Assembly: GCA_008508345.1 (NCBI GenBank)
Contig: QNGE01000408.1
Location: forward strand, 186,001-250,000
Source of the DNA: Paragonimus westermani
Taxonomy: Eukaryota; Platyhelminthes; Trematoda; Plagiorchiida; Troglotrematidae
Length of the DNA stretch: 64,000 nt
Direction: 5' to 3'
The position numbers and the translations under genes were made by a program. This document shows positions 33,667 through 47,668 of the stretch, piece after piece. Below the pieces are notes generated by a model. That model was not told where the DNA came from. It saw nothing but the letters and a program-made list of their open reading frames with translations, and did no database searches. How positions within the stretch are numbered: the stretch's first letter is position 1; every line of letters starts with the position of its first letter.

Positions 33667-36600
33667 CTGATTTGTAATGAATCACGTGATGGATCCTATG
33701 AAGGAATGATCAGTTTGATACATGGCTAAATATGTTCAGCGAATGGTAAATGATTTTAAGGTTAATCGTAATTTTTCTCAAATTGCACCTAAGAATGGTT
33801 GAAACAATTTCGCGATAGGGTTCTGACCTACTCAGGAAGCTTAATGATCAGTGATTGTTCTGTCAAGTGTATATACAACCCACAATGCACATCCGAAACA
33901 GATTCAGGGAGAATACACCGTGTCGCACGTCTAAGCCGATTTCGTTTTTCATTCCTACATATTTAACACGGCTGAATCATCAGGGTTAGGTAGTTCAGGA
34001 AATGTTTAACGTAAGCTGAACCCAGCGTTTAGTGAAGGCAGAAAATTGACAACTGTTTCTACTCAAACCAGCACCACAGAGACTTGGATTCTGTTGCCAA
34101 AATATTCATTACGTTAAGTAGCTAAGCGAGTACCATTGTGTAAGTTTTATGAATTCGGAACGGTTGTGGAAGGCTGACCATGCAAACGATATAATCAAAT
34201 TTTAGCGACAAAAATTTCGAACGGACTGTTTGACTGATTGCACTAGCCCACGTTTGTGACTTGCACGGAAAGTGTACACTTAGGTTCAATTGATATTAAT
34301 GATTTGCCACCAGCAGTTCTCCTGATAGTAATGGTTATAAAGTAGGATTCATTTTATGCATTGCTAATAGAAGGCGATTTTGTGGATAAGCCGCAAAAAG
34401 AAAGTGAAAATGAGTCGTTTTCTGGAAGTTCGTTAGCTTATTTACTCGGATATGACCAAATACAGATGCATATTTGTAAATAACGTGCAGGTGTTGATGC
34501 TGAACTTAATTTCTGTAAAAGTTATTGGTGACTTTTGTTGTCAGCCTCCTTGAAGAGCAATCTGAAAATTTCGGGTCTTTGTTTAAACGTGTTCCACGCT
34601 ACTGGCGAAAGTTCTGCGTGAATTACTAAAAGTGTATTCAGTTTGCAAAAGCCAGATTTCACAATTCCTTATCAGAACGGGGTCGCATCTCTTATGCGAA
34701 GTTAAACATCATTCAATCAGTTTTTCTCACCCTGAATGTTGGGGTGGTTGTGCTTCCTCCTCAGTCATTGAAATTTTCAGTTTCCCTCTGTACACAGCAT
34801 ATTTTGCCAATCCTCTGTTTTATGTGATTTTCAAGCTCCTTTTAAAAAGTGGTTTCGGTTGTATGTGATCGCATTTAGCTGTTCACTTAGCGCAACTCAA
34901 CTTGCTCATCCCTCAACAAATCCAAAGACACTTAGGTTCGCTCTTACCTTCTTATGGGGGTGGAATGTCTGAGTTTCGGATGATTGCCCGTGGCAACAGA
35001 ATGAAAACATAATCTATCTTAGCGTTTGATCTGTAGCGCATTCAGGTAGCATTACTCCACATTTCAAGGTGGGCATTATCTATGAAGAATATATTTAGTT
35101 CTTATCTTTAAATCTGAAATCCCTTCTAATCCGTAGAATCTTCCTGTTGTGAGCGCACATCCTGAAAAACAACTACTTTTAGTAATCTCAGAAATCATCA
35201 GGGGTCATCTGACCAGTCAGCCTTTAGTGATCGGTAATCGGTAACATGCTTACCTACAAAATATTCGGCGATTCTTGCACTTTCACCCTTGCTTAAGTTT
35301 TAAAATCCATAATAACTTCTCCATTCAGTTGAGATTATAAGCCTAGGTATGACTATTCCTGTAACTATGGTTCAACCAGTATTCACCACCAAATATAGAT
35401 CATTACTGATCCTGTAAATTCTGCTCTGAAATCCCCCCGGTACAACTTAGTCAGTGGCGTTGTTGTTTCACTTAGCCAAAGACATGAATATGTGAGTGCT
35501 AAATGTGCAGTTTATCAGACACGAAAACAGGCTGTTGATTAGAACTGATATTAGTACACCTCGTAAAATGTCTCATCAGTCATTCTCAACGGAAACACTC
35601 CAATTTTGTTTTAGTTTCATGCAAACAGGTATAAGGTGTTGGTCTTTGCAAACTGAACACAGTATAGACCGTCCATTCATTGGCTTTGAGCTTATCCCTT
35701 CGTACTCACTCATTAGAGTCAATTGTTAGGAATGGCTTAACTAGTTCAGAAGTGAGTCTGTCATGCTACAATGTGATGACTTGCCAGTACGTTGACACAT
35801 AGATTGGAGTCAAACGGTACCTGAATTATGAACACAGTTGACAAATCAGTCTACTGCGGAGACATCAAGAGAATTCAAAAAGGGTGCAAAGCTCTGTTGT
35901 CAGTTTGCCTTTACGTCACTATAGTTGCCTGACCGAATGCACATGAATGCCGCTTGCTCTCTTTCGGGTCCTAGTTACGTTAAAAATTGTGATATCAGAT
36001 TACACCTGGTCACATGACATCCACAGCTTTCTCACTTGTGCTAACCAAATTGCTTGTTGCTGTTCCCCTTATATAAATGAGACAACTCGCTGGACTGTTG
36101 CTAGAACATTTTGTAAAAATACACTCAGTTTCATATTGTAGCGTGCAGTCGAAACGAGCAAGCGTGCACGGACTAAATTTGAGTTGTGTAACAGAGCATG
36201 CTGTTGTGTTTTCGGCGCCGTTTTAGTTTATGTTTGTGTCAGTCGTGTACATGGCTTATTGGGCTTTTAGCCCATGCCTGCCTGTGTTGTTTCCTCTTAC
36301 GGGACTGTGATTGGAACCTCTGTTTCGGAAGAACATTTTCCCCTGGTGTTTTCATGTTTTCCTAAAGTTGATTTGCAAGTCTAAGGGGTACTCGGGAGAA
36401 AAACGACCAGCTTGTATGTTACAGTATTTATTACTATAACAGTATTATACTGGGTCTCATCTAATAGAAATCGCTAAGTGAGCATCATTTTCATTTGTGA
36501 GCCGTAACTTTCGGTAAAGTTGCTTGCGTGGCCATTAGTTTTGATGGTGATCCACAGAATAACAGAGTAATAAACAAATGTGAATGCGAGGAGAGAATAA

Positions 36601-37166
36601 AAAAGGAAAGGACTAAAAACTGAACAGCGGAGCTTCATAAGGAAAAATGCCAACAAATCTGCGATTACATGCTGGCACTAAACTGAGATAATTCCGTGAA
36701 GGAGAATATCTCAGAGCAACAGTGTTGGTGATTACGAGTTCCCTAACAAGCTGGATGGAACTTGTTGGCTTTGCTAAATTAGAAAATAAGAGATTTGATT
36801 GCCTGTGACCGCATCATCGTTTGAACGCCTCACGGTTTCTTCTAGTCACTGGAAACCACAATCGACGATGAGCCTTTTGGCAGACGCTCTGTGAGGATGC
36901 AGAGTAGCTGACCCAGTCAGAAAGGACTGTAGGTTACTATTAGTTCGGTTATTGGTCGAGGGCCTGGTATTCTTCACATGGGAGCCAATGAATAGTCGCG
37001 TCACATTGTGGAAAATGGACCAAATTTTCATCCGTTACAGTACTGGTTGGTTGTGGTTGTGCGGCGAACAAGAACCGCTTCAGTTAGAAACTGAGCGAAA
37101 TTAGCAAGAATAACCGAGGTTCCTGTCCATTATTTGACTAATTTTCTCACGTTTTGTTAGTAACAG
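33667..37166. other. Nothing recognised
   Basis: Probably intron or upstream part of the minus-strand EGF gene. No exon found. Confidence 0.4.
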
Positions 37167-37338
37167 CTGATAACCAACCGGACAGTAAGCAACCCAAGAT
37201 AATACAAACAATTCGAGATCATCACATACTACATCCACACCGATTTATTGATGACCATTTGTGGTACAGATGTGGATCGTGGGGCTCTGGACCACCTGCA
37301 CCTTGTGGATCATGCATGGAGACATGCGTGACAGTTCT
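37167..37338 (+). CDS. Candidate internal exon, unknown protein
   Basis: This 172-bp open segment lies between ttttgttagtaacag and GTAAGT, phase 1 to phase 2. After a polar start (DNQPDSKQPKIIQTIRDHH) comes a Cys/Trp-rich part, DHLWYRCGSWGSGPPAPCGS, then CMETCVTVL. Five cysteines (in WYRC, PAPC, GSC, MEC-like METC and the adjacent GSCMETC run) and both splice borders argue for a real exon of an extracellular protein. No family is recognised and no neighbouring plus-strand exon was found. It would lie opposite to the EGF gene. Confidence 0.35.
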
Positions 37339-40300
37339 GTAAGTCTCAGTTTTTCTATCGTCCATTCTTCCACTCAATCGATATATGGCTTGAATATATA
37401 TACTGGGCCAAATAGGAAAACAGTCGAGACAATATGACGTTGAAATCGTGCTTCAGTCTGTCATGCCTCATGAAAACATGAATACCTATGATTATGGAAT
37501 ATACTGTTTCTAGGCCTATCTCACGTTCAACGGTGTTCCCTTGTACGAAGCTAACATATTTTCATGTCTATAGTCGTACATATGATATCTGCGCTTGTAT
37601 ACACAGCAACTTTTCGGATTACCTGCTTTTATCATGCATACGAACCGATTAAAACTTCTGGAGCCAGAGGTTTATGCAAACTGATTGTCATCGACTTAGA
37701 CCAACGCCAGTTGGTACTGCGATGTCAAAGATAGGGCAACATGCATCAACTATTCTCACAACGTCGTACCTGCACAACCTATAAGTTGACGACATCCTAC
37801 CTACAACTGGCATCGGTAAATGTGTTCAGCCGTTACTATGAACGCTAAACTGACCCCAATGTGTTCAGTGGACCACAATTAAATCTGAAAAAGATGACAA
37901 ACAGTTTACTTTCAGTGACCTGCTCAAGGACAAGTTTTGTTGAAAAAGTTTCAAGCAACTATGCCCATCCACAAACTCTGCCACCACACAGAAATTCAGG
38001 AAAACTCTTACAATGACAATAAAAAAACATAAGAACTTTTTCATTAGTGTCAAAGAAGAATACATTCTTTGATATGCCGCACAAAAGAGGCAACCTAGTA
38101 TACTGTTTGGAATTGATTAGACCAGTGAACATGTGTTATGTGACTGCAAAAGACGCGGAGTCTATGAAGTTGTTTATTACAAGAAATCCTCCAAAGGTTA
38201 TGTTAAAGCATAGGACAACGAACACGTACATCCATTTGCATGACTGACGTGTATTCACACACATTGAGCGGCAGTAAATTTGTCAGTCGTCTTAGTGACA
38301 CTTCCTCCTTAGTGTGTACAAACAAATCAGATAGTCGCTTCCGGTTCATCGTCTTCCTGGTGTTGGGACCTGTCTTTTAGTTTCCAAATTTACACCATAC
38401 TGCTGACAAGCGAGGCTACTGTAGTGGATCTAAACTACCAAAACACTCGAATATGAATACGGAGCCAAAATGTGATGAAAACGAAAGGAAATGATTCACA
38501 ATAGTTGGTGAAGGTGCATTTGTTTAGAAATTCCACTACACTGAACGAGGTATCCAACGAATACAATTCGTATTGTTGCTGCTAACAGATTTCTGCTGAA
38601 ATAGATGGTTGGTTCCGTTGGTATTTAACCCTCCCGAAACCTGTACTCGAGCGAGACGGAACGCAGAGTAAACGCATGGCTCACGACCTCGGAAGTAAAT
38701 TTTTTGGATGATTGATTAGTAAGTCAATCGATTAACTCGGTTTAAACTTGGAGTGTACAAGTGAGTTAGATAAGGGCGAAAAGATCGAACAATAAAAATT
38801 ATAAAGTACAAAATGCTGTACAAAACGCTACCCTGCTTATTCGACAAGTACATTTGCGTAGTGCATTTCAGGCCTATTTGAATAAGCAGTGACAATCAAT
38901 TTGCCACTCACTTGCATAGGAATGCACACATTTTATTCCTCCACATAATTCACAGTCAACCGTTGTTGTGGTTTATGCATATATATATATATATGTTTCA
39001 TAGCCAAATAAACAAATTCAAGTGTTTATTGATTCAAAAGTTTCGCCAGGCCAGACGGATTCGTTACATTTCTGGGTTTGTTTGCGAAAGTCAAGCCATG
39101 AATTGCTGTTAGAGATTGAATGTCACAACTGTTGAAGCCACCGCTGTACTCAAGTTGCAGGCAAGAGAAAATTAAGAACACCCGTAAGTAAATAGGAGGC
39201 GTACTCGGTGATGTCAGCTAGATATGACTTTTAGCTATCAATTAAGTGGCCTTGGAACCAAAGTAAATGACCGAGTATGAACGGGGATTCCGCATTAGTG
39301 GGTGGTGCTTAGGAAGCAAGTCATAAGCTTACTGAAAGTTGTCGAAGTGGATGGGCACAACGATGCATCTGCCTGTAACGTCCGTGAAATTGAACATTGA
39401 GTCTGGTTAGCCTTACAATCTAGCACCAACTTACAGGTCATGGCTTCGATCAGTCCGACACGCTTGGTGCTGATGACAGCTAAAGTGAAGAAAACGGATG
39501 TCCATCACTTCGCCCATGATTACTCGAACGGACTGTTCGCGTTAAATACTATCTTCGTTCTTTCATAGGCAATTTTTGTGTTAGTGAATCGGCAAAATGG
39601 TGTTACCTATTTTGTGTCACCCGTGAAGTTTTGCCTGACGTCTGTAGCACAAACTTTTGTGTGCGACGTGCACAAATATCGGTTTAAGCTCATAGTGTTT
39701 TCTCGTTTCATTAGTAGTTAACTGAACGTAACGTTGTTTACTCTACTCTTCTAAAGAGACTCATTTGATCTCTCCATTTTACATGACGTCTTTTGTCCTC
39801 TGAGTTGACGAGCAACGGAATTTGCAGACCTTTGTGAACTGACAACTTTTCCTTTGCTGAAATGCATCTGTTGGCGAGCTGAAGTGAGCCTTTTACATCC
39901 TTATGAAATGATTTGGGCGTGCAAAGACAAAACGGGGTTCTAGACTTACTGGGTTTGGTCATATGACATTCGGTTCAATCCCGGATCACTTGTAAATATC
40001 TCATGTCTTGAGAATCTGGTGAATAACACTGTGAGCGGACTGGGGAGGTTTTAACAGCTAGCTAACAGGCTATTAAACGCAGTACATTGCAAAGTATCAT
40101 GGAATGACAACGCGTCATAGCCTAAGTGGTTGTCTGCCGTGTTTAAATTTGAAAATCTCTGTGGCCAGTAATTCAACACATTGACCGAGTGACCGTCAAG
40201 ATGGGAAGCCCATTTAAACATATTCCGTGAGTTATATTGTAACCGAGTATTTTTCTCAGTCTAACTATCAAAATGCACAACATTCCTCTGGTATAATTCG

Positions 40301-42379
40301 ACACGGCCTTATGTTGCTCTTATTCTTAACTAAAACTCCTACTGACTTGTGAAATTAAACGTTTCTCAAGTTCTGTTAATTCAGGGTTATTTAACTGATA
40401 CAGCTTGGTTTACTCGCCCAATTGAGCTCAGTTCGACAGCTGTGTGTGGGTAATTTAGGCGTTTTACAACGTATAACGCAAGTGTTGGGCGCATTGGGAG
40501 GTTTAGCAGTTTGGACTGTTGAATCATACAATCAGTCGGTTTCCGAAAATGATATTTGGAGTGTAAGATTTTACTGACTAAAGCAGATAAGGTCATCATT
40601 ATCCGGTTGCTTGATCATGGAGGTTAATGAATCTTGATGTATGCTTGCTTTCATCCAGAGTAGCTAATCGTCATTTAACCCTGAATTCCGATTAGTTACT
40701 CATGTTGTTTTTGAACTTTTGAACTGAAGTCTGGTTGTTCGTTTCCAACACTTTGGTTTTGAATGTGGTTGGTTATTTCCTGTTGTTGATTATTTTACTC
40801 TTAGAATCTGTAGAGGCAACTCCTGTCCTTTCACTCGGTCGACCATTTCTCTCCTTTTGAACTTCAATCTGATTGGCTGTTTACTTTTCAACTTTCCGGA
40901 CCGACCTGAATAAATTTGCACCGTTCAATTGTGCGGGCATTTGTGCATCACCGCGGTAACCGCTTATCTAATCCTTGACCAGCACTGGCTTATCTGTTTT
41001 GTACAACATATTGTTGCTTATTGGTTCAATTGGTCAATAACTTATTTTCCCTCATTTGCTTGGTTTCCTTTTGAACATGGATTTCTGTACTGTTGGAGGT
41101 GATTAGGCGACCAGTTTAATTTTGATGGATGGTGGTCAACTAGCGTCTGCTGAAAACTAATTTATGTTCGTGGTTATGTATGATTGACGTTTGTCTGTTT
41201 GGTTGACGTAGTGTTTCCCATAATCACCCAGTGTGATTTTGTTTGGCACGTTTCAATCGGTGGGTCAGAGTTTTTCTACCTAAAGTGTATTTTCCCAAGA
41301 TCGCTTTTGCCCCGTGTGCCAACATGATACTGTGCGATTACATTGGTCATTCGGTCATTTCTGATGCAGTTTTGGTGTATTATGGGACACTTAGTAACGC
41401 TGATGGTTCCCATTGCAACAGACAATGTTTGGCGAGTTTTCTAGGTATCAGTTGCGAAGAAACATTCATTTAACTGCAATTTCATCCCTCACTCAAGAGC
41501 TCTGTGGTAGCGCACTGTGTTTAAACCGTTTTAACGGAAGTTCTAATCCGTCTCCTTCTATGACAAACGGTGCGGTTACTGTGAAAGCTAATAAGTTGGT
41601 CCATATGTTATTTTCCGATAAAATTAAATGTTCTATTTTTCACCAGGCCCCCCGCTGATTAGCAATTCCAAGAAAGGTGGGGTATTGTTGCATTTAACAC
41701 CCACGATTAATTTTCTATTGTCTAAGTTTTTGTTCTGATCGCTTCTCATAGGCTTGACGATTACGAACGTACTACCAACGTATCTCATTCACATTTTTGG
41801 TTTGGTCTCGAACAGCGTGATGTTCATCAACCTCTGTACGACCGATTCGGTCGAGTCCAGACATAAACGATCGTACCGGATTTCTTTTTATTGATTTTTC
41901 CAGTTAATTTCTCTAACCTCCATGCTGCCAGTTTTAAGGTGAATCACCTACGCACTGACGATATCATCTCGTCTAGTGATGAAGCATTCGCTGGATGAAC
42001 AACCGAATGCCTAAACTATGTCATCATTCCGCGCATTATTTTTTATGTTTACGTACACCGCTTATCCCTTTGTCTTGATGCGTTCCGCTCGGAATAAGCC
42101 AGTAATTTGATGATTGGATGGCCATGCTGTTACTAATTGTGGCACCATGATTTTGGAAGATGATCTTGTAGATACGGATCCCTGGTCTATTTTATCATTG
42201 TCTAAATCTTGATATTTTTATAGGTCAAGAAGCATCGTTTTTCCTCATCAAGAAGCTTACCTGTTAGTTTGCGTGAATTTAGCGGATTTAGTAGGAGGAG
42301 AGCATGCAACAATCAAACTTGTTTCCGCCATCGGTATAACTTATCTGCTTACTGCCGTTAGCTTTACGTCGTCTGTACG
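37339..42379. other. No supported gene
   Basis: Contains a short AT repeat at 38979-38994 and a T-rich section from about 40.7 kb that may belong to the decayed LINE further on. Around 41413-41658 a frame reading NPSPSMTNGAVTVKANKLVH resembles the linker of LINE proteins only vaguely. Confidence 0.35.
38979..38994. repeat. AT dinucleotide microsatellite
   Basis: Eight AT units in a row. Confidence 0.9.
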
Positions 42380-42795
42380 GTTATTACTAGGTCACTTTCG
42401 GTCAGGTGTCTAGGAGTGGATCTATCACACGACCTCTCCTGGTTGTTTCCCGTAATGACTAGTTTTATTAAAGTGAGAAAGTTGTCAGTCTGAATCCCGC
42501 ATTCCCAAGTCATTGGTTTACAGTTTTGTTAACGCTCACGCCGTTTTTCTTGCAATTTTGTTTGCAATTCTTAAAAAAGGTATCACACTATCTCGTAGAT
42601 TACCCGAGCACAGTTTTAAACATAGCGGTATTTCCTGCATGGCACTGATCAACTTATTAATTCCACGAATTTAGTTTTTTGATAGAATAGTTTAAGTTTT
42701 TGCTTAACAACCTTTCTGAACTCTCTCTCAGTCAAGCCTTACTTTATTTTCACTTAAAATTCAAACATTTTAGTCGTAATCGTGATGTTGCATAA
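42380..42795 (+). mobile_element. Decayed LINE 3' end (CR1/jockey-like RT)
   Basis: The frame at 42404-42493 reads RCLGVDLSHDLSW and ends IKVRKLSV before a stop. LGVxxSxDLSWxxHI...KxRKLS is the conserved block after the RT palm in CR1- and jockey-like non-LTR elements, common in flukes. A second block in another frame, 42703-42795, reads NNLSELSLSQALLYFHLKFK and on to TAA, resembling the C-terminal end of such proteins. Frameshifts and stops in between show a long-dead copy. The 5' limit is unknown. Confidence 0.5.
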
Positions 42796-45700
42796 CACTT
42801 AAATCATTCTTTATAGTTCGTGTTAATTTGTAGACCACAGTTTTTCAAAGAATGATGAGGTGTCCAGCCAAAGCAACATATATTGCTGCATGAACGATTG
42901 TGCGTCTGTCGGTGTTCACCCAGACTGATGATTCGCTCAGTAAGTGTATGGAATGTTTCCCAACTTCGTTTCTGTGTTTGGCCTGGTGATTGTTGAGATA
43001 CACATATAGTTTCTCCAAATATGGTCTGTTTTACGAGAACTGATAGATCAAGCAAGCTAGAAGACAGCGTGTTTACTGTGAAGAATAATCATTTCAATAT
43101 CTCAACGGGACTCCTGGACAAAAACTGTACACCAAGTGAACTCTGATGTTTCATCTTGATCGAAAAAAGACACGACTCATATGAGAACAGTAAACGATGG
43201 GCTGGATGTGTTATTTCCTTCAGTTCGTTTGCTCATTTATAAAATTGTTTTTCAACTTTGTGACCAAAAATCGCGCACCGTGTTACCATGGATAAAACCG
43301 GATCTTAGCAAATGTCTAGTTTGACATGGTATGAATCGCTTCGTGAATGCAGATGGTTCATCGATATTGGTTCCTTTACAAGCTATGATAAACATAAGTC
43401 TAGGATTCGAACAGAAGTTTCATTAGTTCGAAAGTCACATCTATATTAAATTCTAATATATTTTGCACGTAATTTTAGGATAATCGAGACATAGTATCGT
43501 TTTCAGATCAACAGGCTATGTTGACTTAAGAGTGATAGGTACAACTAAGAGATAAGACTTCGGTACTATAATTGTTTTTTCCGACGTTATAACCGTGAGA
43601 TAGTTTATCACAGTGAAAATATTGTTGTTACATAATGATAATGATAAACGTGCTAGTAGCCTTCTTTCATTCCGATCTCATTCATTGGAATTTGTTTCAT
43701 GTTATGATATTTAAGTGGTCTGGAGCTGCTTCCGTGAACGAAGATAAGTTGCAAAACTGATTTTACAATGGCATTCATTAAGTACGAGTCCCTGCGCGAT
43801 AGCATGCGATTCAGTTTAATGTATTTGTCATCACATTGGCGCATGGTTTATCGCCATCCATAGGGCAAGTCAAAGAACATAGCAGATGTGAGCACCAATA
43901 ACTTCGAACCGTTTTACATGCTGAAGACAGTAATAATCAGGCCGATGGTTAGAGAAAAACAAACTGAGTATAACGAAAACAGACCGCTTAGTCGGTTCAG
44001 TTGGCTAATCCATTAAATTTGACGACCAGTGAGTGGAGTCTGATCAGTCCATTTTCAACGTACGAGTCTGATGTCATTGCCGCTGCAGCAACTGAAATCT
44101 AACGGCCAGTGGCACGCCACTGTCGTCTATAGTGTGTTAAACTACTCGAATTTAAGTATGACCTTGGCAGATAAAAGTCACTACTTACTGTTTTTCAAGT
44201 TGTACACACCAATTTCCCTGGTAGCCGCAATTTGGTTTCCAGACCTTCGTCACTTTTGCGTACGGTGTTTTGAATTTCTGGTGCACGGTGCGTGGGCGTG
44301 GGTTCATGTCCTTGCACACATTTGGCCTTGACACAGCCACGTGTGATGTAAATGTTCGGTCACATTTTCATTGTTTTTTCAATGAGGGAGGAAAAAGATA
44401 AGATGAAGCAAAGTAAACAACGCATGATGAGTCTTCGTATAACTTGAGTGTTTTGAAACGATGCTGCAACACAAAATTGTGATGTGGAACTCCAACGCAC
44501 GATCCATGGTTAAATTGGTCTTCTTTGTGCAAACCACGTACCACATATATGTAAGTATGTTTAATTGCACTGGTACCACTTGCACACAAATACAGATTTA
44601 GTGCAACGCAGAATGTCAGAAAAATCGAAATACAAATGTGGCTTTTCAAATGAACTTTCCAGATAATTCACTTTGTTAGAGACAGCCAAATTCAACAGTG
44701 AGAAGAACATACTAACGTTAACAATATTCCAGAAGAACTAGCATATGGAATAAGGAGTACAAAAAATTTCTCGACGTCAATGTAACCTAATGATTTGACA
44801 CTTTACAGTTAAATAAGGACCGTTCCGTTCTTTAGGAAGCAGTGTTTACAGAAAAAACCACAATGTTTACTGTTGGACGTGATAGTGAGTTTAAATGATT
44901 GATTTAGTAGCCCAGAATGAGCGTTGAGGTGTACAGCTTTTTGCCGGGTTTGACATACTGACTGCAAACGATCTCCCACCAAGCAAAATAACTCCACCAG
45001 TTTCTTGGACAGAAACACAGTTATTGTCTGATCGCATTGGAACGTTTTGTTCAATTCTGCAGTTGAGAGTTGTGAAACTGTACTCCGTTGGTACTTATAT
45101 GCGAAACAACCTGCATCATATTTGGACTCAACCTCACAAGTCCTATCTAAAGGAATGTGATTTCGATGTGTTCCGTTGCCGATATGACTTCACCTCAGGA
45201 GCTTCATTGGAGGTTTTCTTCATTTTCTTCTGTTCACTTTTTTTTAAATTACAAACAATCCAATCAATAATGAAACAGGAATTCGCATGTGAAATTCTTT
45301 GTCTCTACTGCAAAAATCTGTCACCTTATGCACCTGTTGGCAGATTTGATTAGAAAGCAGCAAATGTGGTGATGCCACCTTGTTTGGCGAAGTAACCTTT
45401 GCAAGAAGAGGCGGAAACATTTGAAATCATGAACAGTTGTTTTGATGCAAAATAGTTTACAAGAAGTGCAATGTGATTACAGTTGAGGTAGATATCTGAT
45501 AAGCGAACGTCAACAAAATGAAGAGACACTACAATTGTGCTTGAATTCGAAATGCCGAAGGCACACGTTTCAAGGTACGCTCTCAGTGACGGTTCTGGAC
45601 AGCTACAATGAAGTCCACTGATGTTTCAGGACATCGGCTATCTGACACTTTAAATCTCTTCTTGCTTCTACAAAACTTTGTAACCATTGATAGTTCCAGA

Positions 45701-47668
45701 TTGACCAACTTTTTCTTGCGAATTTGTCACTGTTTCGTTTTGTTGTGTTAAACCTACATTTTTTGACAAGGAGCTCAATTAAAACTTCTACGACCTATGC
45801 TGTGTTGGATCATTTCACAAAACTCACAGTGACCTTGGCAATTGAAACTCCTTGCACCAAAAGAAATGCCTCGATTTGTTTGATAAATATTGATGTAATC
45901 TTATTTCAGACTACTTCACAATGCTTACATAATCTGTAAAATGTGCGAAGCTTCAATCGTTGGGGTTTAAATGTTAATAGTTTTCTGACGCAAAGTTCGG
46001 GAACTTTAGTTCCAAGCAGTTGGTTTGTATGAGAAACCATTATGCTGTAAACAAACGAGTGCTACTATGAACAATTCGGCTATACACACAGCACGTCACT
46101 GCAGATGTACATTGCAGCTATCCGAAAAACTCATGAAACAAGAATGGAAATGGGAATTAATTCTTCTTGGGGTTCACTAAGTAACAAGCACCCTAATTAG
46201 TCAATTCCAGCCGACGCGTTATCCGAAAAAATGTGGCAAATATTAAGAGTGAGTTATTTGTCTTAGAAGACAACATGGTCAGCTAGAGTTGCGAAAGAAG
46301 ATATCAGTAGCTGTTACTCATATGACGCAAAATGTCGTGGTGCTTTCTTTCAAATTAGTTTAAATAGGATTTCTAAATCGTCACGTAATACTTCAGAGCT
46401 TCCACGTATAAAACTCTGAACAATTCATCACCCAGCATATGCATATTCTGTTGAAAAGTGTTCCAATTTCAGGTGGTTTGAAACACTGGAGCACTTATGT
46501 AACTTAGACGTATTGACTTGCTTCTATGTGCAAGCAAACGCTATTAGATAGCAAAGATTTCTGGAACACTGGGGTTTCTCTAACAACTTCACCAGTGCAG
46601 AAAGACAACATAAGTTGCGATATGTTAAAATTTCCAATTGTCTGTCACATATAACTTGCATGTTTTACGTGTGCGACCAAAGAGATTGGATGAAACGTTA
46701 TTATGTCGCAAAGTGTGTCTTCTTTCTGCAATGATGAAACAAAGCCTTTGCAAGATTTGGGAGATAATAGAATTGTTAAGAGTATGAAGTTGCCTTGTAC
46801 AAAACACTGATTTTGATGTCAGGGAATACATCCTTCACCCCTCTGTCCTATTCTATTACACCATTGGCTCCTTTGCCACCTGTCGAGTGCATAGTTGTGT
46901 AGAAATCGCTACAACCCCGGATCAACAGACAGGAGCGCAGAATGAGCTGCCTACAGTTATTTATAGTGTTCGTAACTTCTGGCCGAGTTTTTCTTGGATA
47001 CGATGAAATTTTACATCAAGCAACCGAAGGTTTCCAACTGTTGCATTAAGCGGTGATAAGAAGTAGGCACAAGTTAAGTTTCCACTGAACATATGTATCG
47101 GCTGTTTTGAAAACTTTCTAAAATTATCACTACAAGCGGTATACAACAAATTGATTTTAGGTTTCGAATCAGCTTGCGGTTGATGAATTGATCGATTTAG
47201 TCGGCACAGTCTTGTTAGCACCGGACAACAAACAGAACACAACACGTACGCTTTCTACAATGTAACACAAACAGCATCTGCATTGGCGGGATAGCTTTAT
47301 TTTTCGTAAAGTGCTTTGCATATTCAATCGTTTATTCTATAGCTTTGTTTGTGGGTTGTTGTTAGAATCATGTCTATCTGGGTGGTCGTTTTTGCAACAA
47401 AGTAGAAACCGAGACGTCCTCGTAGGTGAACGCCTTTCTTTCCATGTATACTGCTTGCTTATTTAAAAAAGCAGTCGCCGCCAGGGTATAAAGTTGGTGT
47501 AATCATCTGAGGCAGCCATCTCCATAGTTTTTTTCATGTCTCTGCATAATGGCTTTTCTGAACTGGTCATCAGTTCACCTGTGTCGATGATTGGCTGTTT
47601 CTTAAAGGAGTGTACTATGAGAATATGTTAATGACTGCTCACAAATGAAAATGAAACCTGAACCCGTC
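42796..47668. other. Nothing recognised
   Basis: No exon, RNA gene or repeat with support in 4.9 kb. Confidence 0.45.

Noticed and set aside
39965..39995. B-box-like ggttcaatcccgg
   Set aside because: No convincing A box at the proper distance upstream.
40108..40190. tRNA-like stretch with an A-box-like tagcctaagtgg and a weak B box
   Set aside because: No cloverleaf, no match to the SINE body and no ribozyme follow; could be an old SINE head but not supportable.
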